In this document: positions 8,773 through 16,320 of the stretch, piece after piece
Layout: each line of letters opens with the position of its first letter
Numbering within the stretch: position 1 is the first letter of the stretch
Assembly (NCBI GenBank): GCA_002441545.1
Contig: DJWL01000201.1
Span: forward strand, 14,259-78,258
Direction: 5' to 3'
From: Flavobacteriaceae bacterium UBA6231
Lineage (GTDB): Bacteria > Bacteroidota > Bacteroidia > Flavobacteriales > Flavobacteriaceae
Length of the DNA stretch: 64,000 bases
Position numbers and translations under genes: made by a program
Notes under the pieces: generated by a model
Seen by the model: only the letters and a program-made list of their open reading frames with translations
The model's database searches: none
What the model was told of the DNA's origin: nothing

Positions 8773-8848
8773 GCAGTATAACGATTATGTATATTTAAAT
8801 TTGCGGGTATTAATATTTTATGTATATTTGCAGTATAGTGATTATGTA
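8773..8848 (+). promoter_or_regulatory. Promoter and direct repeats of the restriction operon
   Basis: A Bacteroidetes-type promoter: TTTG-like -33 at 8800-8803 and TATATTTG at 8823-8830, 19 bases apart. A direct repeat GCAGTATA-N2-GATTATGTA occurs at 8773-8791 and 8830-8848, one copy before the -33 and one at the expected start of transcription. The pair looks like an operator that could control the operon. Confidence 0.6.
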
Positions 8849-8856
8849 AATTATTT

Positions 8857-9456
8857 ATGCAAGTTAAAAATACAACATTAAAAAGAATTTTACAAGGAGA
8901 AGGTATTTCTTCAGGCTATTCTTTTCGTGGTAAGATTGAAGATGATCCTAATGGCAAGCTAAAGGTAATACAACTTAAAGACTTAATCAATGATTATTCA
9001 GCTATTGGTGAAGAGTGTTATAAGGTGTCTGCAGAAGGCATTAAAGAAAAATACATCTTAAAAGATGGTGACATCCTCTTTATTTCTAAAGGCCAAAATA
9101 ATAATGCTGTTACTTTTTCTTCTAATAATACACAAGGTTTGCACATTGCATCCTCTGCTTTATTTGTGATTAATATAAATCCTGAAAAAGCAAATCCATA
9201 TTACATCACTTGGTACATCAACCAATTACCAGTTCAAAACTATATAAAACAAAATTTAACAGGCACCTATACGCCTACGGTTAATCGTAAAGTGGTTGAA
9301 AATATTCCTTTACAACTTCCTAATTTGGAAGAACAATCTAAAATCGCAGCTTTAGGAGGGTTGGCTATTCAAGAAAAAAATTTACACACTCAAATTAAAG
9401 AATTAAGAGAGCAACTTATTAATAATCAATTATTAAATCACATTAACAACAAGTAA
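8857..9456 (+). CDS. Half-size type I restriction specificity subunit (single TRD)
   Basis: A 199-residue HsdS-like protein with only one target recognition domain (about residues 1-160, with TGTYTPTVNRKVVENIPLQL) followed by one conserved helix (LEEQSKIAALGGLAIQEKN...). A normal HsdS has two such halves and is about 400 residues. It starts the operon, 10 bases before hsdM, while a full HsdS follows hsdM. It may dimerise to make a second specificity, as known for half-S subunits in other systems, or regulate assembly. It is not obviously truncated: promoter and stop look natural. Confidence 0.8.
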   Translation: MQVKNTTLKRILQGEGISSGYSFRGKIEDDPNGKLKVIQLKDLINDYSAIGEECYKVSAEGIKEKYILKDGDILFISKGQNNNAVTFSSNNTQGLHIASSALFVININPEKANPYYITWYINQLPVQNYIKQNLTGTYTPTVNRKVVENIPLQLPNLEEQSKIAALGGLAIQEKNLHTQIKELREQLINNQLLNHINNK

Positions 9457-9466
9457 TACTAGTAAA

Positions 9467-10978
9467 ATGACCAATAAAAAACCATCTCAAGACCAAATCA
9501 ATGCAGCATTATGGAATGCTTGCGACACCTTTAGAGGGGCATTCGACTCTTCCGAATACAAAAACTACATCCTGGTATTTATGTTTATTAAATATTTAAG
9601 TGATGTCTGGGAAGACCATTATCAGGAATACAAAATACTATATGGTGACAATGAAGAACTCATTCAGCGTAAGTTGGGTAGAGAGCGTTTTATTCTGCCT
9701 AAAAACTGCACCTTTAAATTTATTTATGAGAACAGGGACAATCAAGACATAGGAGGTATTATAGATAAGGTGCTTGGTCAAATAGAAGAGCAAAATATAG
9801 AAAAGTTAGATGGGGTTTTTCGTAACATCAGTTTTAATTCAGATAAGTTAGGGCAAACGAGAGACCGCAACCGTCGTTTAAAAAACTTAATTAACGACTT
9901 TGTGCAACCGGTATTGGATTTCCGTCCATCACTATGGGATGGTAAACAAGACATTTTGGGGGAGGCTTATATGTACTTGCTAGAAAAATTTGCTTCGGGG
10001 GCTGGCAAAAAAGGTGGTGAATTTTTTACGCCTAAAGAAGTGTCAAGCCTTTTGGCAAAATTAGTCAATCCTAAAGAAGGCGATCGTATTTGCGATCCTA
10101 CCTGCGGGTCCGCATCATTATTGATTAAAGTGGCAGAAGAAGTTAAGGATAGTGAGGGCAATCCAACCAATAATTTTGCACTCTATGGTCAAGAATCTAA
10201 CGGAGATACCTGGGCATTAAGTAAAATGAATTGCTTTTTACATAGTATGGACTCGGCCCAAATTGAGTGGTGTGATACCATTAATAATCCAAAACTTATC
10301 GAGAACGATAGCTTGATGAAGTTTGATGTAGTTGTTGCAAATCCACCATTCAGTTTAGATAAATGGGGACACGAAAATGCAGAAACAGACCGCTACAAAC
10401 GCTTTTTAAGAGGTATCCCACCAAAATCAAAAGGCGATTATGCATTTATCTTGCACATGATAGAAACCGCATTACCAACAGGTAAAGTAGGGGTTATTGT
10501 GCCTCATGGTGTGTTGTTTAGAGGTAGTGCCGAAGGTAAAATTCGTCAAAACTTAATTGAAGAAAACCTTTTGGAAGCGGTTATTGGCCTACCATCAAAT
10601 CTCTTTTTTGGAACCGGCATTCCGGCAGCCATTTTAATCTTTAACAAGGCAAAAACAACAGATAGAGTCCTGTTTATTGATGCTAGTAAAGACTATCAAG
10701 ATGGCAAAAAGCAAAATATCCTACGTAAAAAAGACATTAATAAAATTGTTGAAACTTTTAAACAGTTTACTGAAATTGAAAAATACAGCCATTTGGCAAC
10801 ATTAGATGAAATTGCTGAAAACGATTTCAATCTCAATATCCCACGTTATGTAGACACCTTTGAAGAAGAAGAACCTGTAGATATTGCAGCAACACAGCAA
10901 GAAATTGAAAGATTGGAAAATGAGTTGGTAAAAGTGCGTGCTCAAATGGATAATTATTTAAAAGAACTAGGACTGTAA
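9467..10978 (+). CDS. hsdM: Type I restriction-modification DNA methyltransferase HsdM
   Basis: A 503-residue N6-adenine methyltransferase. The N-terminal HsdM helical domain (AALWNACDTFRGAFDSSEYK) is followed by the SAM-binding motif DPTCGSASLL and the catalytic NPPF motif (VVANPPFSLDKW). The C-terminus ends in a coiled coil (QQEIERLENELVKVRAQMDN) that binds the S subunit. The stop codon shares one base with the hsdS start. The protein should methylate the site chosen by HsdS and protect host DNA. Confidence 0.95.
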   Translation: MTNKKPSQDQINAALWNACDTFRGAFDSSEYKNYILVFMFIKYLSDVWEDHYQEYKILYGDNEELIQRKLGRERFILPKNCTFKFIYENRDNQDIGGIIDKVLGQIEEQNIEKLDGVFRNISFNSDKLGQTRDRNRRLKNLINDFVQPVLDFRPSLWDGKQDILGEAYMYLLEKFASGAGKKGGEFFTPKEVSSLLAKLVNPKEGDRICDPTCGSASLLIKVAEEVKDSEGNPTNNFALYGQESNGDTWALSKMNCFLHSMDSAQIEWCDTINNPKLIENDSLMKFDVVVANPPFSLDKWGHENAETDRYKRFLRGIPPKSKGDYAFILHMIETALPTGKVGVIVPHGVLFRGSAEGKIRQNLIEENLLEAVIGLPSNLFFGTGIPAAILIFNKAKTTDRVLFIDASKDYQDGKKQNILRKKDINKIVETFKQFTEIEKYSHLATLDEIAENDFNLNIPRYVDTFEEEEPVDIAATQQEIERLENELVKVRAQMDNYLKELGL

Positions 10979-12297
10979 TGACGCACAAAACCGACACAAC
11001 ACCGACAAAAGTCCACCAAGATTCCAAATTGGGAGCAATTCCTGATGGATGGTCAGTGCTCAAAATTAGTGAGGTGTTTCAGTTTATAAATACAACCTCA
11101 TTTTCGCGTGACCAGCTCAATTATGATGAAGAGAGCGAGCTGTATTATATCCATTACGGAGATATTCATGCCACATATAAAAAGCCATTATTGGATTTTG
11201 AAATTGAAATCAAGGTGCCAAAATTAAACAGTAATGTGGTATTGCCAAACAGTATTCAATATTTAAAAGATGGCGATGTAATTATCGCAGATGCTTCGGA
11301 AGATTATGACGGTGTGGGAGAAGCTATTGAAATTAAAAACTTAAATGGTAAAGTGGCCATAAGTGGGTTGCACACCTTTGCGTTAAGAGATGTAGATAAT
11401 AAAACAGTGGCAGGGTTTAGAACCTACATTTTTAAAAATCCAAATGTAAAAAAGGCTTTAAAAACAATTGCGACAGGCAGTAAAGTGTATGGTATCTCGA
11501 AAGGAAACATACAAAAGTTTAAAATTGTATTACCTACCCTACCAGAACAACAAAAAATAGCTCAAATCCTGGCCACTTGGGATATAGCCATAAATAAGCA
11601 AGAAGCTTTAATAGCAGAAAAGCAGCTACAAAAAAAGGCGCTCATGCAACAATTGTTAACTGGTAAAATGAGGTTTACCGGATTTGAGGAGGAGTGGGAA
11701 GAAAAAAAGTTAGGTGATTTAGGGAATACCTATTCAGGTTTATCCGGAAAAACTAAAGAAGACTTTGGAAGTGGTAAGCCTTATATACCCTACATGAACA
11801 TTTTTAAAAACTCAATTATTGATCACACTTATTTTGATTATGTAAATGTAAATAATGGTGAAAAACAGAATAGAACTAAATATGGAGATATATTCTTTAC
11901 CATTTCTTCGGAAACACCCGACGAAGTAGGAATGGCTTCCGTTCTATTATCAAATATAGATGAACTTTATTTAAATAGTTTTTGTTTTGGGTTTAGATTA
12001 AATGATTTTGAAACATTATTGCCTGAATTTGCAGCTTATTATTTAAGAGGAGTTTTATTTAGAAAAGAAATGTCCAAAGCCGCACAAGGTGCCACTAGGT
12101 TTAATTTGTCTAAAGGAAATGTTACAAAGGTTGTATTGCTTTTGCCAAGTATAGAAGAACAACAAAAAATAGCAGAAGTAATAACAGCTACAGATAACGA
12201 GATAACGGCCTTACAACAACAATTGCAAAAACTAAAAACACAAAAACAAGGCTTGATGCAGCAGTTGCTAACGGGTAAAATTAGAGTGAAAAATTAG
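10978..12297 (+). CDS. hsdS: Type I restriction-modification specificity subunit HsdS
   Basis: A 439-residue S subunit with two target recognition domains, each followed by the conserved helix block: LPEQQKIAQILATWD with KALMQQLLTGK near residue 220, and IEEQQKIAEVITATD with QGLMQQLLTGK at the end. This two-fold repeat is diagnostic and predicts a bipartite recognition sequence. It overlaps hsdM by one base and is followed by the Pycsar effector three bases later. Confidence 0.95.
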   Translation: MTHKTDTTPTKVHQDSKLGAIPDGWSVLKISEVFQFINTTSFSRDQLNYDEESELYYIHYGDIHATYKKPLLDFEIEIKVPKLNSNVVLPNSIQYLKDGDVIIADASEDYDGVGEAIEIKNLNGKVAISGLHTFALRDVDNKTVAGFRTYIFKNPNVKKALKTIATGSKVYGISKGNIQKFKIVLPTLPEQQKIAQILATWDIAINKQEALIAEKQLQKKALMQQLLTGKMRFTGFEEEWEEKKLGDLGNTYSGLSGKTKEDFGSGKPYIPYMNIFKNSIIDHTYFDYVNVNNGEKQNRTKYGDIFFTISSETPDEVGMASVLLSNIDELYLNSFCFGFRLNDFETLLPEFAAYYLRGVLFRKEMSKAAQGATRFNLSKGNVTKVVLLLPSIEEQQKIAEVITATDNEITALQQQLQKLKTQKQGLMQQLLTGKIRVKN

Positions 12298-12300
12298 TAT

Positions 12301-12816
12301 ATGGAAGAAATTAAAGAAATAGAACAGTCTAGGCATGTATTGTCAAGATTCGACCACTACATAGAAGGGGCCAATAGCAAAGGCAACTTTCTATTAGCAT
12401 TTAGTGCTTTTTTGTTTGGTTTTATTGTAACCAGTTTTAACACAATTGTAGAATTTAATAATTCAGACGCAAAAAACTGGACAATAGGTTTACTGGTCAC
12501 AATTTTAATTGTGGGGTTAGTAAGTATTGCGTTTACGATTGCAGCAGTATTTCCATTTTTAAAAACAAACAATTCAAGCAGTAAAAAATACCATTCATTG
12601 GTCTTTTTTAATTCAATTGCAGATATGGAGGAAGACAACTTTCTAAAGCAATATAAGAACCAAAAAGATAAAAAAGCTTGTAAAGATATGGCTAAACAAA
12701 TTTACGCCATATCGAAAGGCTTAAAAACCAAATATTTCAGAATTAGTTGGGCAATCAGATTAGTGTTTGCCCAATTAGCTCTGCTTTTACTAATTATAAT
12801 AATCAAGGTAGTATGA
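12301..12816 (+). CDS. pycTM: Pycsar effector PycTM (DUF5706-like membrane protein)
   Basis: A 171-residue protein whose N-terminal helix RHVLSRFDHYIEGANSKGNF leads into a membrane segment (about 28-47). Two further hydrophobic segments lie near 60-82 and 148-170. This layout fits the DUF5706 family of Pycsar transmembrane effectors, which are activated by cyclic CMP or cyclic UMP and damage the inner membrane during phage infection. The stop overlaps the start of the cyclase gene in an ATGA, so the pair is translationally coupled. The identification rests on family resemblance and on the partner next door. Confidence 0.85.
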   Translation: MEEIKEIEQSRHVLSRFDHYIEGANSKGNFLLAFSAFLFGFIVTSFNTIVEFNNSDAKNWTIGLLVTILIVGLVSIAFTIAAVFPFLKTNNSSSKKYHSLVFFNSIADMEEDNFLKQYKNQKDKKACKDMAKQIYAISKGLKTKYFRISWAIRLVFAQLALLLLIIIIKVV

Positions 12817-14150
12817 GTTTATTTAAAAATTATAAATCAGGTATTGAAAGTGTGTTGAGTAGATCTGGGCAAACACTTCAAAAAGGACTAAATTCACCTT
12901 ATATATTACTGAATGAAAGTAGAAAAACTTTTTCTTCAGTTCCTGCAACCATTGAGCCTAATTCCAAAACCATTCTGGAGTTTGATTCTGGTCAATTGCA
13001 AAAGTACTTTGGACCAAATAAATATTCATTTGACAATGTTACTATTGGCAATCATCCAGATTTTGAATATTTAGCTGAAAATCAAATGCTAAAACATCAT
13101 TGTGTGTCTATGTTCATTGACATAAAAGGCTCTACAAGATTAGCTTTAAAATATTCGTTAGAAGAAGTAAGATTGATCAAAGATACCTTATTAACGCTTT
13201 GTATAAACGTTGTAAGTCATTTTGGTGGTCATGTTCATCGTTTACAGGGTGATGCCGCTTTTGTACAATTTGTAAGAAAAGATTCAAATCCTAGCGATAG
13301 CATTATTAATGCGTTAAACGCTGCAAGTGTTTTATGTCAAGCGGTGTCCGAGGATTTATCTTCTGCATTTGTTAGTTATGGTTTAGACCCAATTAAAATA
13401 AGAGTAGGTATTGATTATGGTTCTGATGAAGAAGTAATGTGGTCGCATTACGGTATTGCAAACTGTAATGAATTAACAACAACAAGTTTACATACCGATT
13501 TAGCAGCAAAACTGCAACACAAAGCTTCAGTAAATTCAATTAGAATTGGTAAAAATTTAGTGGATGCAATTGAAATGAAAGAAGAGTATATTTCTACGCC
13601 AAGAGTTATTAAAAATGGTGAGTATGTAGATGACCGCTACATTATTCAATCACCAGATTTTAATTATCGCCAATTCGATTTTAACTGGAAAAAGTATTTA
13701 AACAGCTTTTCTTTTTATAAGCAAAATGGTAACGGAAAGCTTGAAATTATTGATAATCCATTCACATTAAAAGCGACGGTTTATAAACCAGAGCAAGAGC
13801 ACAACGGTTCGCAATATTTTGAAAATAATTATGCGATTCTTAAAGGCAGGCTAATCAAGTATCAATTAATGTTTAATCATTCACAATATTACAGAAAGTA
13901 TTATGAGACAATTACTTGGGAAGCATATAATTATGGAGCCGATGCAATAAAAGCTAAAGACGAACATCATGATTTTGAAAAAAAATTTGTAAATGAAACT
14001 TATTGTATTGCTCATGCAGGTTATCATGGAAATCATTACTTAAAATGTACTATTAACCGAGAGCATTCAGGTAACATCGTATTGAAATTCCCTATCTATG
14101 TAGATGATGAGTGGGATAGCGAAATAGATATAAAAAGTTTGTTGAATTAA
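12813..14150 (+). CDS. pycC: Pycsar nucleotide cyclase PycC with C-terminal sensor domain
   Basis: A 445-residue class III-type cyclase. The metal-binding aspartates appear as D103 (FIDIKGST) and D147 (RLQGDAAF). The position that is usually Lys in K-x-x-GD of adenylate cyclases is Arg143, and pyrimidine cyclases of Pycsar lack the adenine-selecting pattern. The C-terminal 125 residues (with NPFTLKATV, WEAYNYGADA and GYHGNHYLKC) resemble the AGS-C sensor domain found on defence cyclases. The start at 12813 overlaps pycTM; a longer frame from 12747 is internal to pycTM and unlikely. Expected product: cUMP or cCMP upon phage infection; which one cannot be read from the sequence. Confidence 0.88.
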   Translation: MSLFKNYKSGIESVLSRSGQTLQKGLNSPYILLNESRKTFSSVPATIEPNSKTILEFDSGQLQKYFGPNKYSFDNVTIGNHPDFEYLAENQMLKHHCVSMFIDIKGSTRLALKYSLEEVRLIKDTLLTLCINVVSHFGGHVHRLQGDAAFVQFVRKDSNPSDSIINALNAASVLCQAVSEDLSSAFVSYGLDPIKIRVGIDYGSDEEVMWSHYGIANCNELTTTSLHTDLAAKLQHKASVNSIRIGKNLVDAIEMKEEYISTPRVIKNGEYVDDRYIIQSPDFNYRQFDFNWKKYLNSFSFYKQNGNGKLEIIDNPFTLKATVYKPEQEHNGSQYFENNYAILKGRLIKYQLMFNHSQYYRKYYETITWEAYNYGADAIKAKDEHHDFEKKFVNETYCIAHAGYHGNHYLKCTINREHSGNIVLKFPIYVDDEWDSEIDIKSLLN

Positions 14151-14163
14151 AAAATTAAAAGCA

Positions 14164-14397
14164 ATGCCAAGAAAAGAAAGACACGTAGTACCTAATCCAG
14201 ATGGTGGTTGGGACTCAAAAAGAGAAAAAGCCCAAAGAGCCTCAAAGCACTTTGAGACAAAAAAGGAAGCAATGGATTGGAGCCGTCAAAAAAGTAGGTC
14301 AGAAAGTTCAGAATTAATACCACATAAACGTAACGGTAGAATCCAAAACCCAGACAGTCATGGTAATGACCCTAACCCACCTAAAGACAAGAATTAA
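14164..14397 (+). CDS. DUF2188 domain protein
   Basis: A 77-residue basic protein: HVVPNPDGGWDSKREKAQRA, then a SKHFETKKEAMDWSR segment, as in the short DUF2188 family. Such proteins are small and of unknown biochemical role and are often found near nucleases and defence genes. It is the third gene behind the Pycsar pair, 13 bases downstream. Its stop shares a base with the next gene, so it belongs to the same transcript. Confidence 0.8.
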   Translation: MPRKERHVVPNPDGGWDSKREKAQRASKHFETKKEAMDWSRQKSRSESSELIPHKRNGRIQNPDSHGNDPNPPKDKN

Positions 14398-14744
14398 TGA
14401 ACATACAGTTAGAACAACTATATGGCATCTGGAGACATGAGCACGATGGTGTAATTACAGATTTTAATGTTAGAGTCTATAACGAACGGCATCATACAGG
14501 TCTTTCCTTATTTACAGTTTATAGATGGACGGATGAGGGTTCTGAAATAATTTATGAGTGGCATGGAGTTCCGGAAATAATAAATTATCCAGACCAGATT
14601 TCAGATATTAATTTACATCATTTAATATCAACCGAAGAAAACCTAACATATCAAAATCTAAAAATTTGGCACTTTACCAATAAGCTAATGATATTGGAAT
14701 TTGGTGATGGTTCAAGAGTAGAATTTCAGAAATTAGGAACTTAA
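14397..14744 (+). CDS. Hypothetical protein in the defence operon
   Basis: A 115-residue acidic soluble protein rich in aromatic residues (LYGIWRHEHDGV, YRWTDEGSEIIYEWHGV). A beta-rich fold is likely. I do not recognise a family. The one-base overlap with DUF2188 and the 10-base gap to DUF3800 put it firmly in the operon. A role linked to Pycsar or the DUF3800 protein is only inferred from position. Confidence 0.6.
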   Translation: MNIQLEQLYGIWRHEHDGVITDFNVRVYNERHHTGLSLFTVYRWTDEGSEIIYEWHGVPEIINYPDQISDINLHHLISTEENLTYQNLKIWHFTNKLMILEFGDGSRVEFQKLGT

Positions 14745-14754
14745 ATGTAATAGC

Positions 14755-15450
14755 ATGCAAAATATATTTATAGACGAAAGTTGCCATTTAGAACACGATA
14801 ACATTCCAATTATGTGTATTGGGTATATTAAAGTACCGCAAAACCAATATACACAATTAAAGGAGCGTTTTGAAGCTTTAAAATTGGAATACCATACCCC
14901 AATGGAGCTAAAATGGAATAAGTTTTCTAATAGCAGAATACCGTTTTATAAAGCTTTAGTAGATTATTTTTTCAATAACCCTTTAGAGTTCAGATGTATT
15001 TTGGTAAAATACAAAGACCGCCTAAACCATGACGATTATAATAGCGGGTCTCATGATAATTTTTATTACAAGCTTATCTACTTTTTACTAAAAACAAATC
15101 CATCAGAGGAACAGTATAGAGTATACCTAGATATTAAAGATATGCGTGGTAAGGAAAAACTAAATAAAATACACGAGGTCTTTACACAGTATTACAAAGG
15201 AGAATCCCCTTTTACCCATTTACAACACATTAGGTCTCACGACAACGTGTTCATTCAATTGGTAGACTTTTTTATAGGTGCAATAACCTATAAAACAAGA
15301 ATGAAATCAAACCCAGAATTGAATCATGCTGGCAGATTAGAGTTTATTGAATATTTAGAGGAAGCTTCTGGGTTTTCTTTAGACGAAGGTACTGTACCAT
15401 GGGAAACCAAATTCAACATCTTCGATCATCAACCCAAAAAAAGTGAATAG
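14755..15450 (+). CDS. DUF3800 domain protein (RNase H-like fold)
   Basis: A 231-residue protein that starts with the DUF3800 signature FIDESC and ends with IQLVDFFIGAITYK; the acidic residues between (YLDIKDMRGKEK) complete the putative active site. The family is predicted to have an RNase H-like fold and is frequent in mobile and defence regions, but its activity is not well established. The stop abuts the next start directly. Confidence 0.8.
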   Translation: MQNIFIDESCHLEHDNIPIMCIGYIKVPQNQYTQLKERFEALKLEYHTPMELKWNKFSNSRIPFYKALVDYFFNNPLEFRCILVKYKDRLNHDDYNSGSHDNFYYKLIYFLLKTNPSEEQYRVYLDIKDMRGKEKLNKIHEVFTQYYKGESPFTHLQHIRSHDNVFIQLVDFFIGAITYKTRMKSNPELNHAGRLEFIEYLEEASGFSLDEGTVPWETKFNIFDHQPKKSE

Positions 15451-15948
15451 ATGGAGTTGCATGAGCTAGATGAGTTAATAATAGGCTTGGGTATTGAGCC
15501 AACTGATGAAGAATTGGAAGAATTGTGTGAAGCTTTTGAAAACGATTTTGTAAATAACCCATTTACAGTAAACGGTTTAAACGTTAAAGTGATTTCGCAT
15601 AATTCCAAAGTTGATGGTTTTGAAGAGTACCCAGAAACGTTTGTCCATTTAATAACACGTAAAAGTAAAAGTGGTCATAGGGTTTTTGATAGAAACAGGG
15701 CAAACAGAGTGCATTGGATAAAATGTATTCTACAAAATCGTGACGAAGAAGAAGTTTTATGTTTTAAGCATATAGAAGGTAATGGCGCAATTAGAGATTA
15801 CTATTGGTATGAAGCAGAAGATTTTTTAGTGATTATGGAAGAGGTAACCCCTGATTATATAATAATAACGAGTTTTTATATAGACGATAATTACAATAGA
15901 AACTATTACAGAAAGAAATATGAAGCATACCTTAAAAATCAGGCATAA
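15451..15948 (+). CDS. Hypothetical protein, possible BECR-fold nuclease-like
   Basis: A 165-residue acidic protein. The N-terminal 40 residues form an acidic helix pair. The C-terminal part (RVHWIKCILQN, DYYWYEAEDFLVIMEE, YIIITSFYIDD) has the beta pattern of BECR-fold (RelE/barnase-like) proteins found in phages and toxins; this likeness is my impression and weak. It directly follows the DUF3800 gene with no gap, so the two may act together. A terminator-like hairpin starts right at its stop. Confidence 0.6.
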   Translation: MELHELDELIIGLGIEPTDEELEELCEAFENDFVNNPFTVNGLNVKVISHNSKVDGFEEYPETFVHLITRKSKSGHRVFDRNRANRVHWIKCILQNRDEEEVLCFKHIEGNGAIRDYYWYEAEDFLVIMEEVTPDYIIITSFYIDDNYNRNYYRKKYEAYLKNQA

Positions 15949-16018
15949 AAAAACCGCAAATTACGGTATTGCGGTCAACCAGATCCTTTTCCCTTTGGGA
16001 AATGATAGTACAAATATA
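15946..16018 (-). ncRNA. Candidate small RNA on the minus strand
   Basis: Read on the minus strand, TATATTTG (16018-16011) is a perfect Bacteroidetes -7 element. About 55 bases downstream lies a hairpin (ACCGCA / TGCGGT, 15953-15975) followed by seven T, a textbook terminator. The short transcript in between also holds a TTTCCC/GGGAAA hairpin. No -33 element is clear. It would run antisense toward the end of the 165-residue gene. Confidence 0.4.
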
Positions 16019-16092
16019 AACCTTTTTTTCGATTTACATAATATATATTGCAATAAACATACCAAAACAGAGAAAATAAAGGAGCAAATCAA

Positions 16093-16298
16093 TTCCCCAA
16101 AAAATAATAAAGTTTCCCCAAAAACAAGTACTAGAGTTAGAGCTGTAATAAAAGAGTTAACTAATGACAATAGTGTTTTTGTAGGTTTTATAAGGGCTTT
16201 AAAGAAATTTTAAATAAATAATAAGAATGTTTAGAACAAGTTTCAATTCTCCAAAAACCAAATCAATTCCCCAAAAACAGATGCTAATTCCCCAAAAA
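16093..16298. repeat. Five copies of TTCCCCAAAAA before hsdR
   Basis: TTCCCCAAAAA or a one-base variant occurs at 16093, 16114, 16247, 16267 and 16288. The last three are spaced 20-21 bases, which is two helical turns, ending 23 bases before hsdR. They could be protein-binding sites or a degenerate coding repeat. The region 15949-16320 has no convincing protein gene. Confidence 0.55.
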
Positions 16299-16320
16299 GA
16301 AAAATAAAAGAATAGAAAGA

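Larger units (their letters stand above)
8467..8856. other. 390-bp gap with palindromic repeat, ATPase remnant and promoter
   Basis: There is no intact gene. It holds the first copy of a 50-bp repeat (8524-8573), the decayed 3' end of an ATPase gene and the promoter of the restriction-modification operon. Confidence 0.7.

Noticed and set aside
12747..12812. Longer version of the cyclase
   Set aside because: It would lie inside the PycTM reading frame; the ATGA overlap at 12813 is the natural start.
15920..16213. 97-residue open frame after the DUF3800 operon
   Set aside because: It begins inside the previous gene, runs through the terminator hairpin and the TTCCCCAAAAA repeats, and has no protein-like pattern.
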